Source: an uncultured Roseovarius sp. (lineage in GTDB: Bacteria > Pseudomonadota > Alphaproteobacteria > Rhodobacterales > Rhodobacteraceae). Taken from it: a DNA stretch of 64,000 nucleotides. The notes beneath the pieces are model-generated. The model saw only the letters and a list, made by a program, of their open reading frames with translations, made no database searches and was not told the DNA's origin. Where the stretch lies: assembly GCA_947503145.1 (NCBI GenBank), contig CANNCP010000011.1:1-64000 (forward strand), given 5' to 3'. Shown piece after piece: positions 55,069-64,000 of this stretch; positions within the stretch are counted from its first letter, which is position 1; the number at the start of each line of letters is the position of its first letter. Both the position numbers and the translations under genes were made by a program.

Positions 55069-56292
55069 TTACGCTGATTGATCGGCGCGATTCAGCGCAC
55101 ATCTCTGCCAAAGCGCGTCCATTGCCTGCACCAGCCGTTCGATATCTTCTGTTCCGTGCAGGGGCGACGGGGTAAAGCGCAAACGCTCGGTTCCGCGCGG
55201 CACCGTGGGATAGTTGATCGGCTGCACATAGAGGCCGTGATCCTCCAGCAACAAATCGCTCAGATGCCTGGTATGGACCGGATCGCCGACGATGACCGGC
55301 ACGATATGGCTGCCGTGGTCGACCAGCGGCAGACCCATCGCCTTGAGGCGGGTCTTGAGGATGCGGGCCTGCGTCTGGTGCGCCGTGCGCAGTGTCGGAT
55401 CGCGCTTGAGATGCGCAACACTGGCCGCCGCGCCGGCCGCCACGGCAGGCGCCAGCGACGAGGTAAAGATAAAGCCCGGCGCATAGGACCGGATGGCGTC
55501 GCACATCTTGGCCGAGGCCGCCACATAACCGCCCATCACACCATACGCCTTGGCCAACGTGCCGTTGATGATATCGAGCCGCCCCATCAACCCGTCCCGT
55601 TCCGCCACGCCACCGCCGCGCGGGCCGTACATGCCAACCGCATGCACCTCGTCGATATAAGTCAGCGCGCCGAATTCATCCGCCAGATCGCAGATCGCTT
55701 CGATCGGGCCAAAATCGCCATCCATCGAATAGACAGATTCAAACGCGATCAGCTTGGGCGCGCGGGGGTCGTCCGCCGCCATCAGCTCGCGTAGATGCGC
55801 CACGTCGTTATGCCGGAATATCCGTTTGGCCCCGCCATTGCGGCGCACGCCTTCGATCATGCTGGCATGGTTCAGCGCGTCGGAATAGATGATCAGACCG
55901 GGAAAGAGCCTGGGCAGCGTGCTCAATGTCGCGTCATTGGCGTTGTAGGCACTGGTAAAGAGCAGGGCCGCCTCCTTGGCGTGCAGATCGGCCAGTTCGC
56001 GCTCCAGCGCCGTGTGATAGATCGTTGTCCCTGAAATGTTACGCGTCCCGCCAGAGCCCGCGCCGGTCGCCTCCAGCGCCTCGTGCATCGCCGCCAGAAC
56101 CGCCGGATGCTGTCCCATCCCGAGGTAATCATTGCCGCACCAGACCGTGATGGCACGTTCGGTGCCATCGGGTCGCCGCCACGTCGCATGTGGGAAATGA
56201 CCGTTGCGGCGCGCAATATCGAGAAACGTCCGGTACCGCCCCTCTTCGTGCAGCCGGTCAATCGCCTGATCCAGTTTCACTGAGTAATCCAA
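55069..56292 (-). CDS. hemA: 5-aminolevulinate synthase (TTG start)
   Basis: Condenses glycine and succinyl-CoA to 5-aminolevulinate (C4 route of tetrapyrrole synthesis typical of Alphaproteobacteria); 407 residues, PLP-dependent. Motifs are [49 protein letters not shown] and the PLP lysine in [14 protein letters not shown]. No ATG or GTG fits; TTG at 56292 has AAGGGAAGAG upstream and yields [14 protein letters not shown], matching the family start. The 925-aa track ORF is an artefact of extension into the divergent peptidase gene. Confidence 0.93.
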   Translation of the reverse strand: MDYSVKLDQAIDRLHEEGRYRTFLDIARRNGHFPHATWRRPDGTERAITVWCGNDYLGMGQHPAVLAAMHEALEATGAGSGGTRNISGTTIYHTALERELADLHAKEAALLFTSAYNANDATLSTLPRLFPGLIIYSDALNHASMIEGVRRNGGAKRIFRHNDVAHLRELMAADDPRAPKLIAFESVYSMDGDFGPIEAICDLADEFGALTYIDEVHAVGMYGPRGGGVAERDGLMGRLDIINGTLAKAYGVMGGYVAASAKMCDAIRSYAPGFIFTSSLAPAVAAGAAASVAHLKRDPTLRTAHQTQARILKTRLKAMGLPLVDHGSHIVPVIVGDPVHTRHLSDLLLEDHGLYVQPINYPTVPRGTERLRFTPSPLHGTEDIERLVQAMDALWQRCALNRADQSA

Positions 56293-56487
56293 CGGCTCTT
56301 CCCTTTTTTTCCATCCAAGACCATTTTGTCGGCTTTTTGTAGCCGCAATGCCGCATATAGGCCACATCCCGCCGATGCGACAGCTTACAAATTGCCGCGT
56401 CCGACGATGGCAGCACGGCAAGCCGCTGGACAGTGCCGCGCCGCCTGTTACGGTCGGGAGTAAGATATTACAACGCGAGGTTCCGCC

Positions 56488-57867
56488 ATGTCCCTGGACG
56501 CCGTTCTGTCCCGTATAGACGACCAATTGCCCGATGCGCTGGAGCGTCTGCAGGCGCTGCTCCGGATCCCCTCCATCTCGACCGACCCGGCGTATGCGAA
56601 GGATTGCCGGGCCGCTGCCGATTGGCTGGTGGCCGATCTGCAAGGCTTCGGCATCACCGCAGAAAGACGCGACACGCCGGGCCATCCGATGGTCGTGGGG
56701 CATGTGCCGGGAGACGGCCCGCATCTGCTGTTTTACGGGCATTACGACGTGCAGCCGGTCGATCCACTGGACCTGTGGAAAACCGACCCATTCGATCCGC
56801 AGATCGAGGACACGCCCAAGGGCCGTGTGATCCGCGCCCGCGGCTCCAGCGACGACAAGGGGCAGTTGATGACCTTTGTCGAAGCGTGCCGCGCCTGGAA
56901 AGAGGTGCATGGTACCCTGCCCTGCGCCATCACCTTCTTTTTCGAGGGCGAGGAAGAATCCGGCTCGCCCTCGCTGGTGCCCTTCATGCAGGAAAATGCC
57001 GATGAACTGCGCGCCGATCTGGCATTGATCTGTGACACCGGGCTCTTTCAGTCGAAAACCCCGGCCATCGTCACGATGCTGCGCGGCATGGTGACCGAAG
57101 AAGTCACCATCAAGGGCCCCGATGTCGATCTGCACTCGGGCTTTTTCGGCGGGCTGGCGGCCAATCCGATCCACGTTCTGGGTACGATCGTGGCCGGGCT
57201 GCACGATCATACGGGCCGCGTCACCCTGCGTGGTTTTTACGACGGCATTCCGGACCTTGATCCTGATGTGCGCGCGCAATGGAACGGGCTGGGTTTCGAT
57301 CACGCGCGGTTTCTGGGGGATGTCGGGCTCAGAATCCCCGCTGGTGAACGCGACCGCACCCCGCTTGAGATGATCTGGTCGCGCCCTACCGCAGAGGTGA
57401 ACGGTATCTGGGGCGGCTACACCGGCGCGGGCTTCAAGACCGTGCTGCCGGCCGAGGCTCATGCCAAGATCAGCTTTCGTCTGGTCGAAGGCCAGGACCC
57501 GGATCGTATCCGCGACGCCTTTCGCGCCTATGTGACCGCGCAATTGCCCGGCGACGTCAGGGCAGAATTCCACACCCACGGCGGCAGCCGCGCCGGGATC
57601 ATGCAGACCTCCGACCCGGCCTTCGAGGCCGCGCGCGCCGCGCTCAGCGATGAATGGCCCGAAGAGGCGGCTTATGTCGGTTGCGGTGGCTCGATTCCCA
57701 TCGCCGGCCATTTCGGCGAGGTGCTGGGGATGAATGCGATGCTCATCGGCTTTGGCAAGGACGACGACGCTATCCATTCGCCCAACGAAAAATACGATAT
57801 GGAAAGTTTCCACAAGGGCACCCGCAGCTGGGCGCGGATATTGCACGCGCTGGCCGACGCCGACTGA
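56488..57867 (+). CDS. M20-family metallopeptidase/dipeptidase
   Basis: A 459-residue two-zinc hydrolase of the ArgE/DapE/CPG2 superfamily. Metal and catalytic motifs are [23 protein letters not shown] and [17 protein letters not shown], with the dimerisation-lid domain from about residue 200 (DLHSGFFGG). Length and layout suit carnosinase-like dipeptidases. It is divergent from hemA over 195 bases and followed by a terminator. The substrate is not assignable. Confidence 0.9.
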   Translation: MSLDAVLSRIDDQLPDALERLQALLRIPSISTDPAYAKDCRAAADWLVADLQGFGITAERRDTPGHPMVVGHVPGDGPHLLFYGHYDVQPVDPLDLWKTDPFDPQIEDTPKGRVIRARGSSDDKGQLMTFVEACRAWKEVHGTLPCAITFFFEGEEESGSPSLVPFMQENADELRADLALICDTGLFQSKTPAIVTMLRGMVTEEVTIKGPDVDLHSGFFGGLAANPIHVLGTIVAGLHDHTGRVTLRGFYDGIPDLDPDVRAQWNGLGFDHARFLGDVGLRIPAGERDRTPLEMIWSRPTAEVNGIWGGYTGAGFKTVLPAEAHAKISFRLVEGQDPDRIRDAFRAYVTAQLPGDVRAEFHTHGGSRAGIMQTSDPAFEAARAALSDEWPEEAAYVGCGGSIPIAGHFGEVLGMNAMLIGFGKDDDAIHSPNEKYDMESFHKGTRSWARILHALADAD

Positions 57868-57998
57868 CGAGCAGGGCCAATGGCAACAGGGGCAGCGAAC
57901 GTAACATCTTCTTATCCTTCCGTCGCATGAGCATCGTACGACTTGGTTAACGACGTATTAATCCGATTGATTTCTCCGCTCGCCTGCGCGCCAAAGTG

Positions 57999-58018
57999 AT
58001 GCCGGGCGGGCATTTTTT
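57999..58018 (+). terminator. Probable terminator of the M20 peptidase gene
   Basis: ATGCC and GGCAT pair around GGGCG and are followed by five T residues. The stem is short but GC-rich and lies 131 bases past the stop, ahead of the convergent AraC-type gene. Confidence 0.5.
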
Positions 58019-58049
58019 CATCTTGCGCGCGCGGGACATGCTTGATTAC

Positions 58050-59051
58050 TCACCACCGCTTGCGAAACTTGCTCGGCGAGGTGTCGAACTTTGCCCGGAA
58101 GGTCCGCGCAAAGGCCGAAGTGCCGCCAAACCCGGTGGCGGCGGCGATCTCGGTGATCGGCAGATCGGTCTCCGACAGCAGCGCGTAGGCCCGGCTGAGC
58201 CGCAGATCGGCATAATACTGCCACGGGCTCTGCCCCGCGTGCTCGGCAAAGCTGCGCTCCAACTGGCGCCGTGAGATACCGATATCCTGGGCGATCTGCT
58301 CCACGGTCAGCGGCTCTTCTAGATGCGCCTGCATCATGCGGATGGCTGCAATAAGGTTCTTGTTGCGGCTGCCCAGAATCGCCGATTGCGCGGTCTTCTG
58401 CGGCGCGTGCCCGGAATGGCTGCGCCCGTGCAGGCACATGTCCGACACCACCAGCGCGAATTCAGGCCCGAAATCATCCTCGATAACGCTGAGCATCAGA
58501 TCGGTCGAGGCACTGCCCCCCGCCGCCGTCATCAGATCGCCGTCAATCTCGTACAGGTTCAGCGATGGCAGAAGGTCAGGAAATGCCTCCAGAAAGGCCG
58601 GCTGGTTCTCCCAATGCAGCGTAAAGATACGCCCGCGCAACAACCCTGCCTTGGCCAGCGTGAAGGCCCCGGTACAGATCGCGCCCACCGCGATTCCGTG
58701 CGCCGCCTGCCGTGCGGTCCAGTGCACCAGCCGTGCATTCAGCGTCTCGGTCGGCTCTACTCCGGCACAGATGAAGACCCGGCTGCCCCTTTTTGCGTTG
58801 GCCATCGGCCCGTCCGGCACAAGCCGCAGGTTGTTCGAGCAACGGATCGGTGCCCCATCGGTGGTCATGGTGCGCCAGCGATAAAGCTCCTGCCGCGAAA
58901 TCTGGTTTGCCACGCGCAACGGTTCGATCGCGGCACTCAGCGCCAGCATCGTCAGCTTGGGCAGCAGCACAAAATCGAAATCGCGCGGTGCCGCCACTGT
59001 GGGGATGGTGAAACTGGCTGATCCTTTGGGCACATACGAAGATTGCGGCAT
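58050..59051 (-). CDS. GlxA-type AraC-family transcriptional regulator (GbdR/CdhR-like)
   Basis: A 333-residue regulator with an N-terminal DJ-1/PfpI-like amidotransferase-fold domain (FDFVLLPKLTMLALSAAIEP, VGAICTGAFTLAKAGLL). A C-terminal AraC double HTH follows (EQIAQDIGISRRQLERSFAE, ITEIAAATGFGGTSAFARTF). This is the architecture of GbdR and CdhR, regulators of glycine betaine and carnitine catabolism. ATG 59051 has GGAGGG upstream; the longer track ORF runs into the MarR remnant. It is divergent from the dimethylglycine-dehydrogenase-like gene, which it probably controls. Confidence 0.88.
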   Translation of the reverse strand: MPQSSYVPKGSASFTIPTVAAPRDFDFVLLPKLTMLALSAAIEPLRVANQISRQELYRWRTMTTDGAPIRCSNNLRLVPDGPMANAKRGSRVFICAGVEPTETLNARLVHWTARQAAHGIAVGAICTGAFTLAKAGLLRGRIFTLHWENQPAFLEAFPDLLPSLNLYEIDGDLMTAAGGSASTDLMLSVIEDDFGPEFALVVSDMCLHGRSHSGHAPQKTAQSAILGSRNKNLIAAIRMMQAHLEEPLTVEQIAQDIGISRRQLERSFAEHAGQSPWQYYADLRLSRAYALLSETDLPITEIAAATGFGGTSAFARTFRAKFDTSPSKFRKRW

Positions 59052-59127
59052 CCTTGCCCTCCTTCTGCGGCAATCCGGTGCAGAGTTTACCGGAAATCCG
59101 GGGTGCCGCATATCGGTAAAGCGCGCG

Positions 59128-59302
59128 CTAAAGCGTTCCGTTTGGCGCGTTGCAGATCGCGCCATGCGCCCTTTCCAGCCAGCCGGCCTTCTGCATGGGG
59201 CGCACGACACCTTGAATGGTCTGGTCCAGCCATGAGATCCGACAATTCTGCCACCGTCATCGCCCCGCGTAGCGCCAGCGCATGCTCGGTATTCTGAGAT
59301 AT
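59128..59302 (-). pseudogene. Remnant of a MarR-like winged-helix protein
   Basis: Two short pieces in different minus-strand frames join into a plausible winged helix. HALALRGAMTVAELSDLM and LDQTIQGVVRPMQKAGWLER would be contiguous after a frameshift near 59234. The second piece ends in CNAPNGTL and a stop at 59128, next to AAAGCGTTCCG, which is half of the palindromic repeat consensus. There is no start or complete domain. It could be chance; the joined pattern (recognition helix, then wing) is what argues for a remnant. The rest of 59052-59435 holds the promoters of the two flanking genes. Confidence 0.35.
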
Positions 59303-59435
59303 ATTTCGGCATTTCGATCCTGCTTTCCCAAAGCGCTGCGCCTGGTCAAATCCGCAATCAACAAAAAACCACATTTTCCGTTGCTTTATGACAGCAACAT
59401 GCAACGTTCGAAATGCGATTCTCAAGGGGACGGAC

Positions 59436-61859
59436 ATGACGCAGCATTCAGCGAAACACCTGATCATCGGCGGGGGCATTATCGGGTGCAGCACCGCCTA
59501 CCATCTCGCCAAACGCGGCGAACGCGACGTTGTGCTGCTGGAGCGCGCATCGCTCACCGAAGGCGCGACCTGGCACGCGGCGGGCCTTGTCGGGCAACTG
59601 CGCTCGTCGCGAAACACCACGCGGATGCTGAAACGCTCTGTCGCGCTTTATGACGCGCTGGAGGCCGAGACCGGCATGGCATTTGACTGGAAAAAGGTCG
59701 GCTCGCTGCGGCTGGCCGCCACGAAAGAGCGTATGCTGGAGGCACAGCGGCTGACCACCATGGCCCAGAGCTTTGAGCTGGAAATGCACATGATCACCCC
59801 TGCCGAGGCAAAGGCTCTCTTTCCCTATATCGACGAGACCGGCATCGAGGGCGCGGCTTTCATCCCGTCGGACGGCCACGTGGACCCCGCCGGCCTCTGT
59901 CAGGCAATAGCGGCGGGCGCGCGGCTGCATGGGGCGGACATCCGGCAGGGCATCGAAGTGACGGATTTCGAGATCAAGGATGGACGGATCACCCGCGTGA
60001 TGACCACGCAAGGCGACTACGAGGCCGAAAACGTCATTCTCGCGGCCGGCATGTGGTCGCGTGAGTTGGGCGCAAAGCTGGGCCTGCGTGTGCCCGCCTG
60101 CGCGGTCGAACATCAGTATATCGTGACCGAACCGCTGCCGGATCCTGATCTGGTACGCGGCCTGCCGTCGCTGCGCGATCCCGAGCGCCTGGTCTATTAC
60201 AAGCCCGACGCAGGCGGGCGCATGGTAATCGGTGGCTACGAAGAAGACACTCTGCCCTTCGGCGATCGCGGCATTCCCGGCCAGTTCGTGCGCCAATTGC
60301 TGCCCGACAATCTCGACCGTTTCGCACCGCTGGCGGAACTCGCGGGCCGTGTCACACCGGTCGTCAACGAGGTCGGCATCAGGCAGGTGATCAACGGGCC
60401 GATCCCCTACTCCGCCGATGGCGATTTCGTCATGGGTTGGGCACCCGGATTTGACAATCTGATGATGGCGACCGGATTCCTCTACGGTATCGCCGCTGGC
60501 GGCGGCGCAGGCGAGATGATCGCGGAGTGGCTGACCGAGGGGCGGCCCAGCCTCGATCTGTGGCCGCTCGATGTCCGCCGGTTCGGGCCGCATCACGGCA
60601 CCCGCGCCTTTATGTATCCCCGCGCGGTGGAGCATTACGCACATCATTACAAGATGCGCTACCCGGGTGCCGAGGCAGAGACAGCGCGAGGTCTGCGCCG
60701 CTCGCCTTTCTATGACGCACTCAAGGCGCGTGGCGCGGTTTATGGGTCGAAAAACGGCTGGGAGCGCCCGCTGTGGTTCGCGCCCGAAGGGACGCCGCCA
60801 GTGGATCAGCTCGATTTTCTCGATCCCGGCTGGCACGCTTTTGCAGCACAGGAACACCATGCCGTGCGCAACGGTGCAGCGCTGATCGATCAGAGCAGCT
60901 TTGCCAAGTTCGAGATGGTCGGCCCCGGCACGCTGGACACGCTTCAGCAGCTTGCGGCCTGCAACATGGATAAGCCAATAGGCTCCGTGATTTACGCGCA
61001 ACTCTGCAACCCAAAAGGAGGGATTGAATCGGATCTGACCATCACGCGGCTGGGGCAGGATCATTTCTATATCGTCACCGGCGCGGGCTTTGGCACCCAT
61101 GACGCGGACTGGATTCGTCGCCACCTGCCGCAATCAGGCAGCGTACACCTGATCGAGGTGACCTCGGCGCGCGCGGTGCTCAATATCTGCGGGCCAAAAG
61201 CGCGCGACATCCTGCAAACCATCTGTGAAGAGGACATAAGCAACGCCGCCTTTCCCTTTGCAACCGCAAGAGAAATCTCTATCGGGGCTGCGCCCGTGCG
61301 CGCCGTGCGCATCGGCTTTGTCGGCGAACTGGGGTGGGAGCTGCACATCCCCACCGAATTCGGTGCCTACGTGATGGAGCAACTGCGCAGCGCGGGCGAG
61401 GCCCACGGCCTGCGCGATATCGGCTACCGCGCCATCGACAGCCTGCGTATGGAAAAGGGGTATCTCTATTGGTCCGGCGACATCTCACCCGACTATACCC
61501 CCATCGAGGCGGGTCTGGGGTTTCGCGTGCATCTGAAATCAGGCGGTGATTTCATCGGGAGGGATATTCTGGCAGCGCAAAAGGAAAACGGCCCCGCGAT
61601 CAAGCTCTGCACGTTCACCGTCGCGGACAAGCTGCCACTCTTTGGCGGTGAAACCATCCTGCACGCAGAGCGCCCCGTGTCACTGGTGACATCGTCGGGA
61701 TTTGGACATAGCGTGGGCCGAATGGTAGTGCATGCCTACCTGCCCCGCGCGCTTTGGGACGCAAGCGGTTTTGAAATCGAAGTCTTTGGCCAGCGGCATT
61801 CCATCAGCCGCGCCGATGGCCCGCTGTATGATCCTGAAAACACCCGGTTGAAATCCTGA
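59436..61859 (+). CDS. FAD-dependent oxidoreductase fused to GcvT domain (dimethylglycine dehydrogenase-like)
   Basis: An 807-residue fusion predicted to oxidise dimethylglycine, sarcosine or a related N-methyl amine with one-carbon transfer to folate. The FAD domain starts HLIIGGGIIGCSTAYHLAKRG, and the covalent-FAD histidine motif is EGATWHAAGLVGQLR. The GcvT part starts near residue 430 and includes VGELGWELHIPTEFG and DSLRMEKGYLYWSGD. ATG 59436 has AAGGGGA upstream. Divergent from a GbdR-like regulator and followed ten bases later by a choline-kinase-like gene, it fits betaine or methylamine catabolism. It is a paralogue of the 2047-4482 protein. Confidence 0.88.
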   Translation: MTQHSAKHLIIGGGIIGCSTAYHLAKRGERDVVLLERASLTEGATWHAAGLVGQLRSSRNTTRMLKRSVALYDALEAETGMAFDWKKVGSLRLAATKERMLEAQRLTTMAQSFELEMHMITPAEAKALFPYIDETGIEGAAFIPSDGHVDPAGLCQAIAAGARLHGADIRQGIEVTDFEIKDGRITRVMTTQGDYEAENVILAAGMWSRELGAKLGLRVPACAVEHQYIVTEPLPDPDLVRGLPSLRDPERLVYYKPDAGGRMVIGGYEEDTLPFGDRGIPGQFVRQLLPDNLDRFAPLAELAGRVTPVVNEVGIRQVINGPIPYSADGDFVMGWAPGFDNLMMATGFLYGIAAGGGAGEMIAEWLTEGRPSLDLWPLDVRRFGPHHGTRAFMYPRAVEHYAHHYKMRYPGAEAETARGLRRSPFYDALKARGAVYGSKNGWERPLWFAPEGTPPVDQLDFLDPGWHAFAAQEHHAVRNGAALIDQSSFAKFEMVGPGTLDTLQQLAACNMDKPIGSVIYAQLCNPKGGIESDLTITRLGQDHFYIVTGAGFGTHDADWIRRHLPQSGSVHLIEVTSARAVLNICGPKARDILQTICEEDISNAAFPFATAREISIGAAPVRAVRIGFVGELGWELHIPTEFGAYVMEQLRSAGEAHGLRDIGYRAIDSLRMEKGYLYWSGDISPDYTPIEAGLGFRVHLKSGGDFIGRDILAAQKENGPAIKLCTFTVADKLPLFGGETILHAERPVSLVTSSGFGHSVGRMVVHAYLPRALWDASGFEIEVFGQRHSISRADGPLYDPENTRLKS

Positions 61860-61869
61860 AGGAGACTCC

Positions 61870-62799
61870 ATGTCCGAGCACACGACCCAAGTCATCGCCG
61901 CCCTGCAGAACACCCCCGGATTCGAGGATGTCACCGTAGATGAATGCGCCCTGACACGCCTCGGCGGCCTGACCAACATCGTGCACCGTGTCGATGCGCG
62001 CGGCCAGTCGATGATCGTGCGTATCCCCGGCCCCGGCACCGAGGATTACATCGACCGCAAGGTGGAACTTGTAAACGCGGACGCGGCTTTTGCGGCCGGA
62101 GTCTCGGCCGAAGTGCTCTGGGCCGATGCGACCTCGGGCATCATGATCAGCCGCGTCATCGAGGATATCGTGACGATGACGCCCGACCTGTTTGCCAGCC
62201 GTGCCGGATCACCCGCCCGCGCCGGGGCGGCCCTGGCCAAATTGCACCGCTCGGGTGTGACGTTTGAATTCCAGTTCGATGTCTTCGCCATGATCGACGA
62301 CTATCTGCTGATCCTGGGCACCAAGGATGTGACCCTGCCCGACGGTTATCATGAAATCGTCGCCACCGCCGCCCCGGTAAAGGAAACGCTGGCCGCCAAC
62401 CCCGCGCCACTGGCCCCGTGTCATTGCGATCCTTTGTGCGAGAATTTCCTCGATGACGGCGGCAGGATGTGGATCGTCGATTGGGAATATTCCGGCATGA
62501 ACGATCCGCTCTGGGACGTGGGCGACCTGTCGGTCGAGGCCGAGCTGACCGAAGCCCAGGACATGGAGCTGATGCGCGCTTATTTCGGCGCCGACCCCAG
62601 CGCCGCAGAGCATGGCCGCATGGTGATCTACAAGGCGATGTGCGATCTCCTCTGGACGCTCTGGGGCCTTATCCAGCACGCTGACGGCAACCAGGCCGAG
62701 GATTTTTGGGCCTACGCCACTGGCCGGTTCGACCGGTGCAAGGCGCTGATGAACGATCCCAGCTTCGAGGCGCATGTGGCGGCGGTACGCGCAGGCTGA
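61870..62799 (+). CDS. Choline/ethanolamine-kinase-like phosphotransferase
   Basis: A 309-residue APH/choline-kinase-fold protein. The nucleotide-binding lobe carries GGLTNIVHRVDARGQSMIVRIPG, the catalytic loop is PCHCDPLCENFLDDGG, and the metal-binding DWEYSGMNDPLWD follows. It starts ten bases after the FAD/GcvT gene with AAGGAG upstream, so the two are co-transcribed. It probably phosphorylates a small amino alcohol such as choline or a methylated ethanolamine, but other alcohols are possible. Confidence 0.85.
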   Translation: MSEHTTQVIAALQNTPGFEDVTVDECALTRLGGLTNIVHRVDARGQSMIVRIPGPGTEDYIDRKVELVNADAAFAAGVSAEVLWADATSGIMISRVIEDIVTMTPDLFASRAGSPARAGAALAKLHRSGVTFEFQFDVFAMIDDYLLILGTKDVTLPDGYHEIVATAAPVKETLAANPAPLAPCHCDPLCENFLDDGGRMWIVDWEYSGMNDPLWDVGDLSVEAELTEAQDMELMRAYFGADPSAAEHGRMVIYKAMCDLLWTLWGLIQHADGNQAEDFWAYATGRFDRCKALMNDPSFEAHVAAVRAG

Positions 62800-62824
62800 G
62801 GCCCGCGCCGCGTGCAACGTCCGC

Positions 62825-63601
62825 TCACCCGCTCAGCACATCCAGCACCGCTGCGTGCAATCGCGGTGTTGCCGCCGTCACGACGCGCCCGTCCGAACCC
62901 ATCCCCAGCGTCCGACCCTGCCAATCGGTGATGATCCCGCCCGCCGCCTCGATCACCGGGATCAGCGGCAGGAAATCATAAGGTTCCAGCCCCATATCCG
63001 TCACCGCATCGATCTGGCCTGCCGCCACCATCGCATGCGGATAGCAGTCATAGGACATGCGCGTTGTATGGCCAATCCTGCAGAGCCGGGCAAAACGCGC
63101 AGGATCGTCCGCATGTGTACGCTCGGCCTCGTTGACGAAAACGATGGCCTCGTCCAGCCGCGTGGTGGTGCGGGCCCGGATTGGCGTGCCGTTCAGCGTC
63201 GCGCCCCCGCCACGAATGCCGAGATATGTCTCGTCCAGCGCGGGCATGCGGACGACACCGACCTGCGGCACACCAGATTGCAGATGGCCGATCAGCATGC
63301 CGAATGTCGGATACCCCGACAGGAAGAATCGCGTGCCGTCTATCGGGTCGATGATCCAGGCTGGCCCATCGAGCGAGCCGCTGATGCCGAACTCCTCGCC
63401 GTAGATGCCATGGTCCGGGTACGCTTCGGCCAGCGCGGCGCGAATTGCTTCTTCGGTGGCGCGGTCGGCGACGGTCACCGGGCTTTGATCGCCCTTCAGC
63501 TCGATCCCGAGACTGCCCTGCCGGAAATGCCGCATGGGCACGGCGCTGGCCTCTTCGGCGATGCGGGCAGCCGCCCGCGCGATACTGTCCAGCCCGCTCA
63601 T
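62825..63601 (-). CDS. Inositol-monophosphatase-family phosphatase (possible histidinol-phosphatase)
   Basis: A 258-residue Mg2+-dependent, Li+-sensitive-type phosphatase. The motifs are GDQSPVTVADRATEEAI, HGIYGEEFGISG, the signature WIIDPIDGTRFFLSGYPTFG, and GLEPYDFLPLIPVIEAAGG. Members act on inositol-1-phosphate, histidinol phosphate (HisN) or nucleotide substrates. It overlaps the DeoR-type gene upstream by four bases, so a sugar- or polyol-phosphate is plausible. Convergent with the kinase gene. Confidence 0.85.
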   Translation of the reverse strand: MSGLDSIARAAARIAEEASAVPMRHFRQGSLGIELKGDQSPVTVADRATEEAIRAALAEAYPDHGIYGEEFGISGSLDGPAWIIDPIDGTRFFLSGYPTFGMLIGHLQSGVPQVGVVRMPALDETYLGIRGGGATLNGTPIRARTTTRLDEAIVFVNEAERTHADDPARFARLCRIGHTTRMSYDCYPHAMVAAGQIDAVTDMGLEPYDFLPLIPVIEAAGGIITDWQGRTLGMGSDGRVVTAATPRLHAAVLDVLSG

Positions 63602-64000
63602 GCTGCTGCCACCTGGATTTCGGTGCCCCAGCGGCAGGCCGCCTGTACCAGATCGGTGGGCGGGGCTGCATCGGTGATCAGCGTGTCGATCAATCCCGGA
63701 TCACACAACGTGATCGGTGCAGCACGTCCGAATTTAGTCGAATCGGCGGCAACCCAGCGGCGCTGCGCATTGCGCAGGATCGCACGGCTGAAATTTGCCT
63801 CTTCGAGGTCGAACAGCATGAACCCGTCCCGCGCCGTGATCCCCGCCGAGGACAACACCGCCAGATCGGTCTTGAAATTGTTGGCAAAACTCATCGCCTC
63901 GGCCCCGAAGGCCCCGCCATCATGGGCGCGCAGCGCACCGCCGGCCATGTAGACCTGATTGGCGTTGCGCGTCGCCAGCTTGTACGCGACCGAGACCGAA
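63598..64000 (-). CDS. DeoR-family transcriptional regulator, partial (N-terminus outside window)
   Basis: The C-terminal ~134 residues of a DeoR-type repressor. The effector domain is recognisable from YKLATRNANQVYMAGGALR, AMSFANNFKTDLAVLSSAGI, FSRAILRNAQRRWVAADSTKFG and LIDTLITDAAP. This fold usually binds a sugar phosphate. The HTH lies beyond the window edge. Its stop overlaps the start of the phosphatase gene (ATGA), so the two form an operon. Confidence 0.8.
   Translation of the reverse strand, partial: SVSVAYKLATRNANQVYMAGGALRAHDGGAFGAEAMSFANNFKTDLAVLSSAGITARDGFMLFDLEEANFSRAILRNAQRRWVAADSTKFGRAAPITLCDPGLIDTLITDAAPPTDLVQAACRWGTEIQVAAA

Noticed and set aside
54950-55504. N-terminal extension of the RodZ-like frame
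   Set aside because: It runs through the hemA 3' coding region in another frame; the HTH domain begins at the expected distance from ATG 54949.
56293-57846. N-terminal extension of the hemA frame in the ORF track
   Set aside because: The extension lies antisense to the M20 peptidase; family alignment starts at the TTG at 56292.

Overview
The window is chromosomal DNA from an alphaproteobacterium, most likely a marine member of the Rhodobacteraceae (Roseobacter group). The basis is the C4-type 5-aminolevulinate synthase HemA, the TRAP transporter with a UspA partner, the sulfonate-catabolic enzymes CuyA and HpsN-like, a zwf-pgl-pgi operon, an uninterrupted prfB, and several family-restricted hypotheticals. 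I see no rRNA, tRNA, CRISPR array, intact insertion sequence or prophage. The left edge cuts a TauA-like binding-protein gene and the right edge cuts a DeoR-type regulator.

Layout. 1-15.0 kb is a catabolic island. It holds a TauA-like binding protein (partial), a LysR regulator, an FAD/GcvT fusion oxidoreductase, a CuyA-type cysteate sulfo-lyase, a DegT-type PLP enzyme, an Asp/Glu racemase-family protein, an HpsN-like (HisD-fold) dehydrogenase and a YeiH-type exporter. Facing these are a TRAP transporter with UspA and a MocR-type regulator. The genes fit import of a C3 sulfonate, oxidation of its alcohol end, desulfonation to pyruvate, ammonia and sulfite, and export of the sulfur anion. My favoured but untested substrate is cysteinolate or a related amino-sulfonate.

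15.0-16.7 kb has dgt and erpA. 16.7-19.3 kb is a minus-strand operon of unknown function: a 155-aa protein with seven FTSSL repeats, a conserved hypothetical and an EamA transporter. 19.7-24.1 kb has exonuclease III, two paralogous EamA transporters and enolase. 24.3-28.5 kb has a small lipoprotein and zwf-pgl-pgi. 28.6-32.7 kb has an orphan radical SAM protein, an M48 protease, a PIN-domain protein beside the decayed remnant of an RNA methyltransferase, and a lipoprotein.

32.7-39.5 kb has glnE, a YbaK-type deacylase, a carboxymuconolactone-decarboxylase-family protein and ilvBN. The ilv genes are preceded by a readable attenuator: promoter, leader peptide with Leu-Ile-Val-Val-Val, alternative pairing and terminator. 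39.5-45 kb has a hypothetical, an XRE regulator, a frameshifted Rieske-domain pseudogene, a DUF2189-type membrane protein, an amidase and prfB. 45-56.3 kb is mostly cell-envelope and core metabolism: PBP1A, AmiC-type amidase, an aminotransferase, M48-TPR protease, DsbA-like protein, ispG, a RodZ-like protein and hemA with a TTG start. 56.4-64 kb has an M20 peptidase, a GbdR-like AraC regulator, a second FAD/GcvT oxidoreductase, a choline-kinase-like phosphotransferase, an inositol-monophosphatase-family enzyme and the DeoR fragment.

Two dispersed intergenic repeat families recur. One is a ~45-bp imperfect palindrome (GCGTTTC...GAAACGC) with four copies, two of them exactly at the break points of decayed genes. 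The other is a CCTCCGGCGGGGATATTT-type element with three copies. No similarity search could be run, so family assignments rest on motifs and remembered family sequences.
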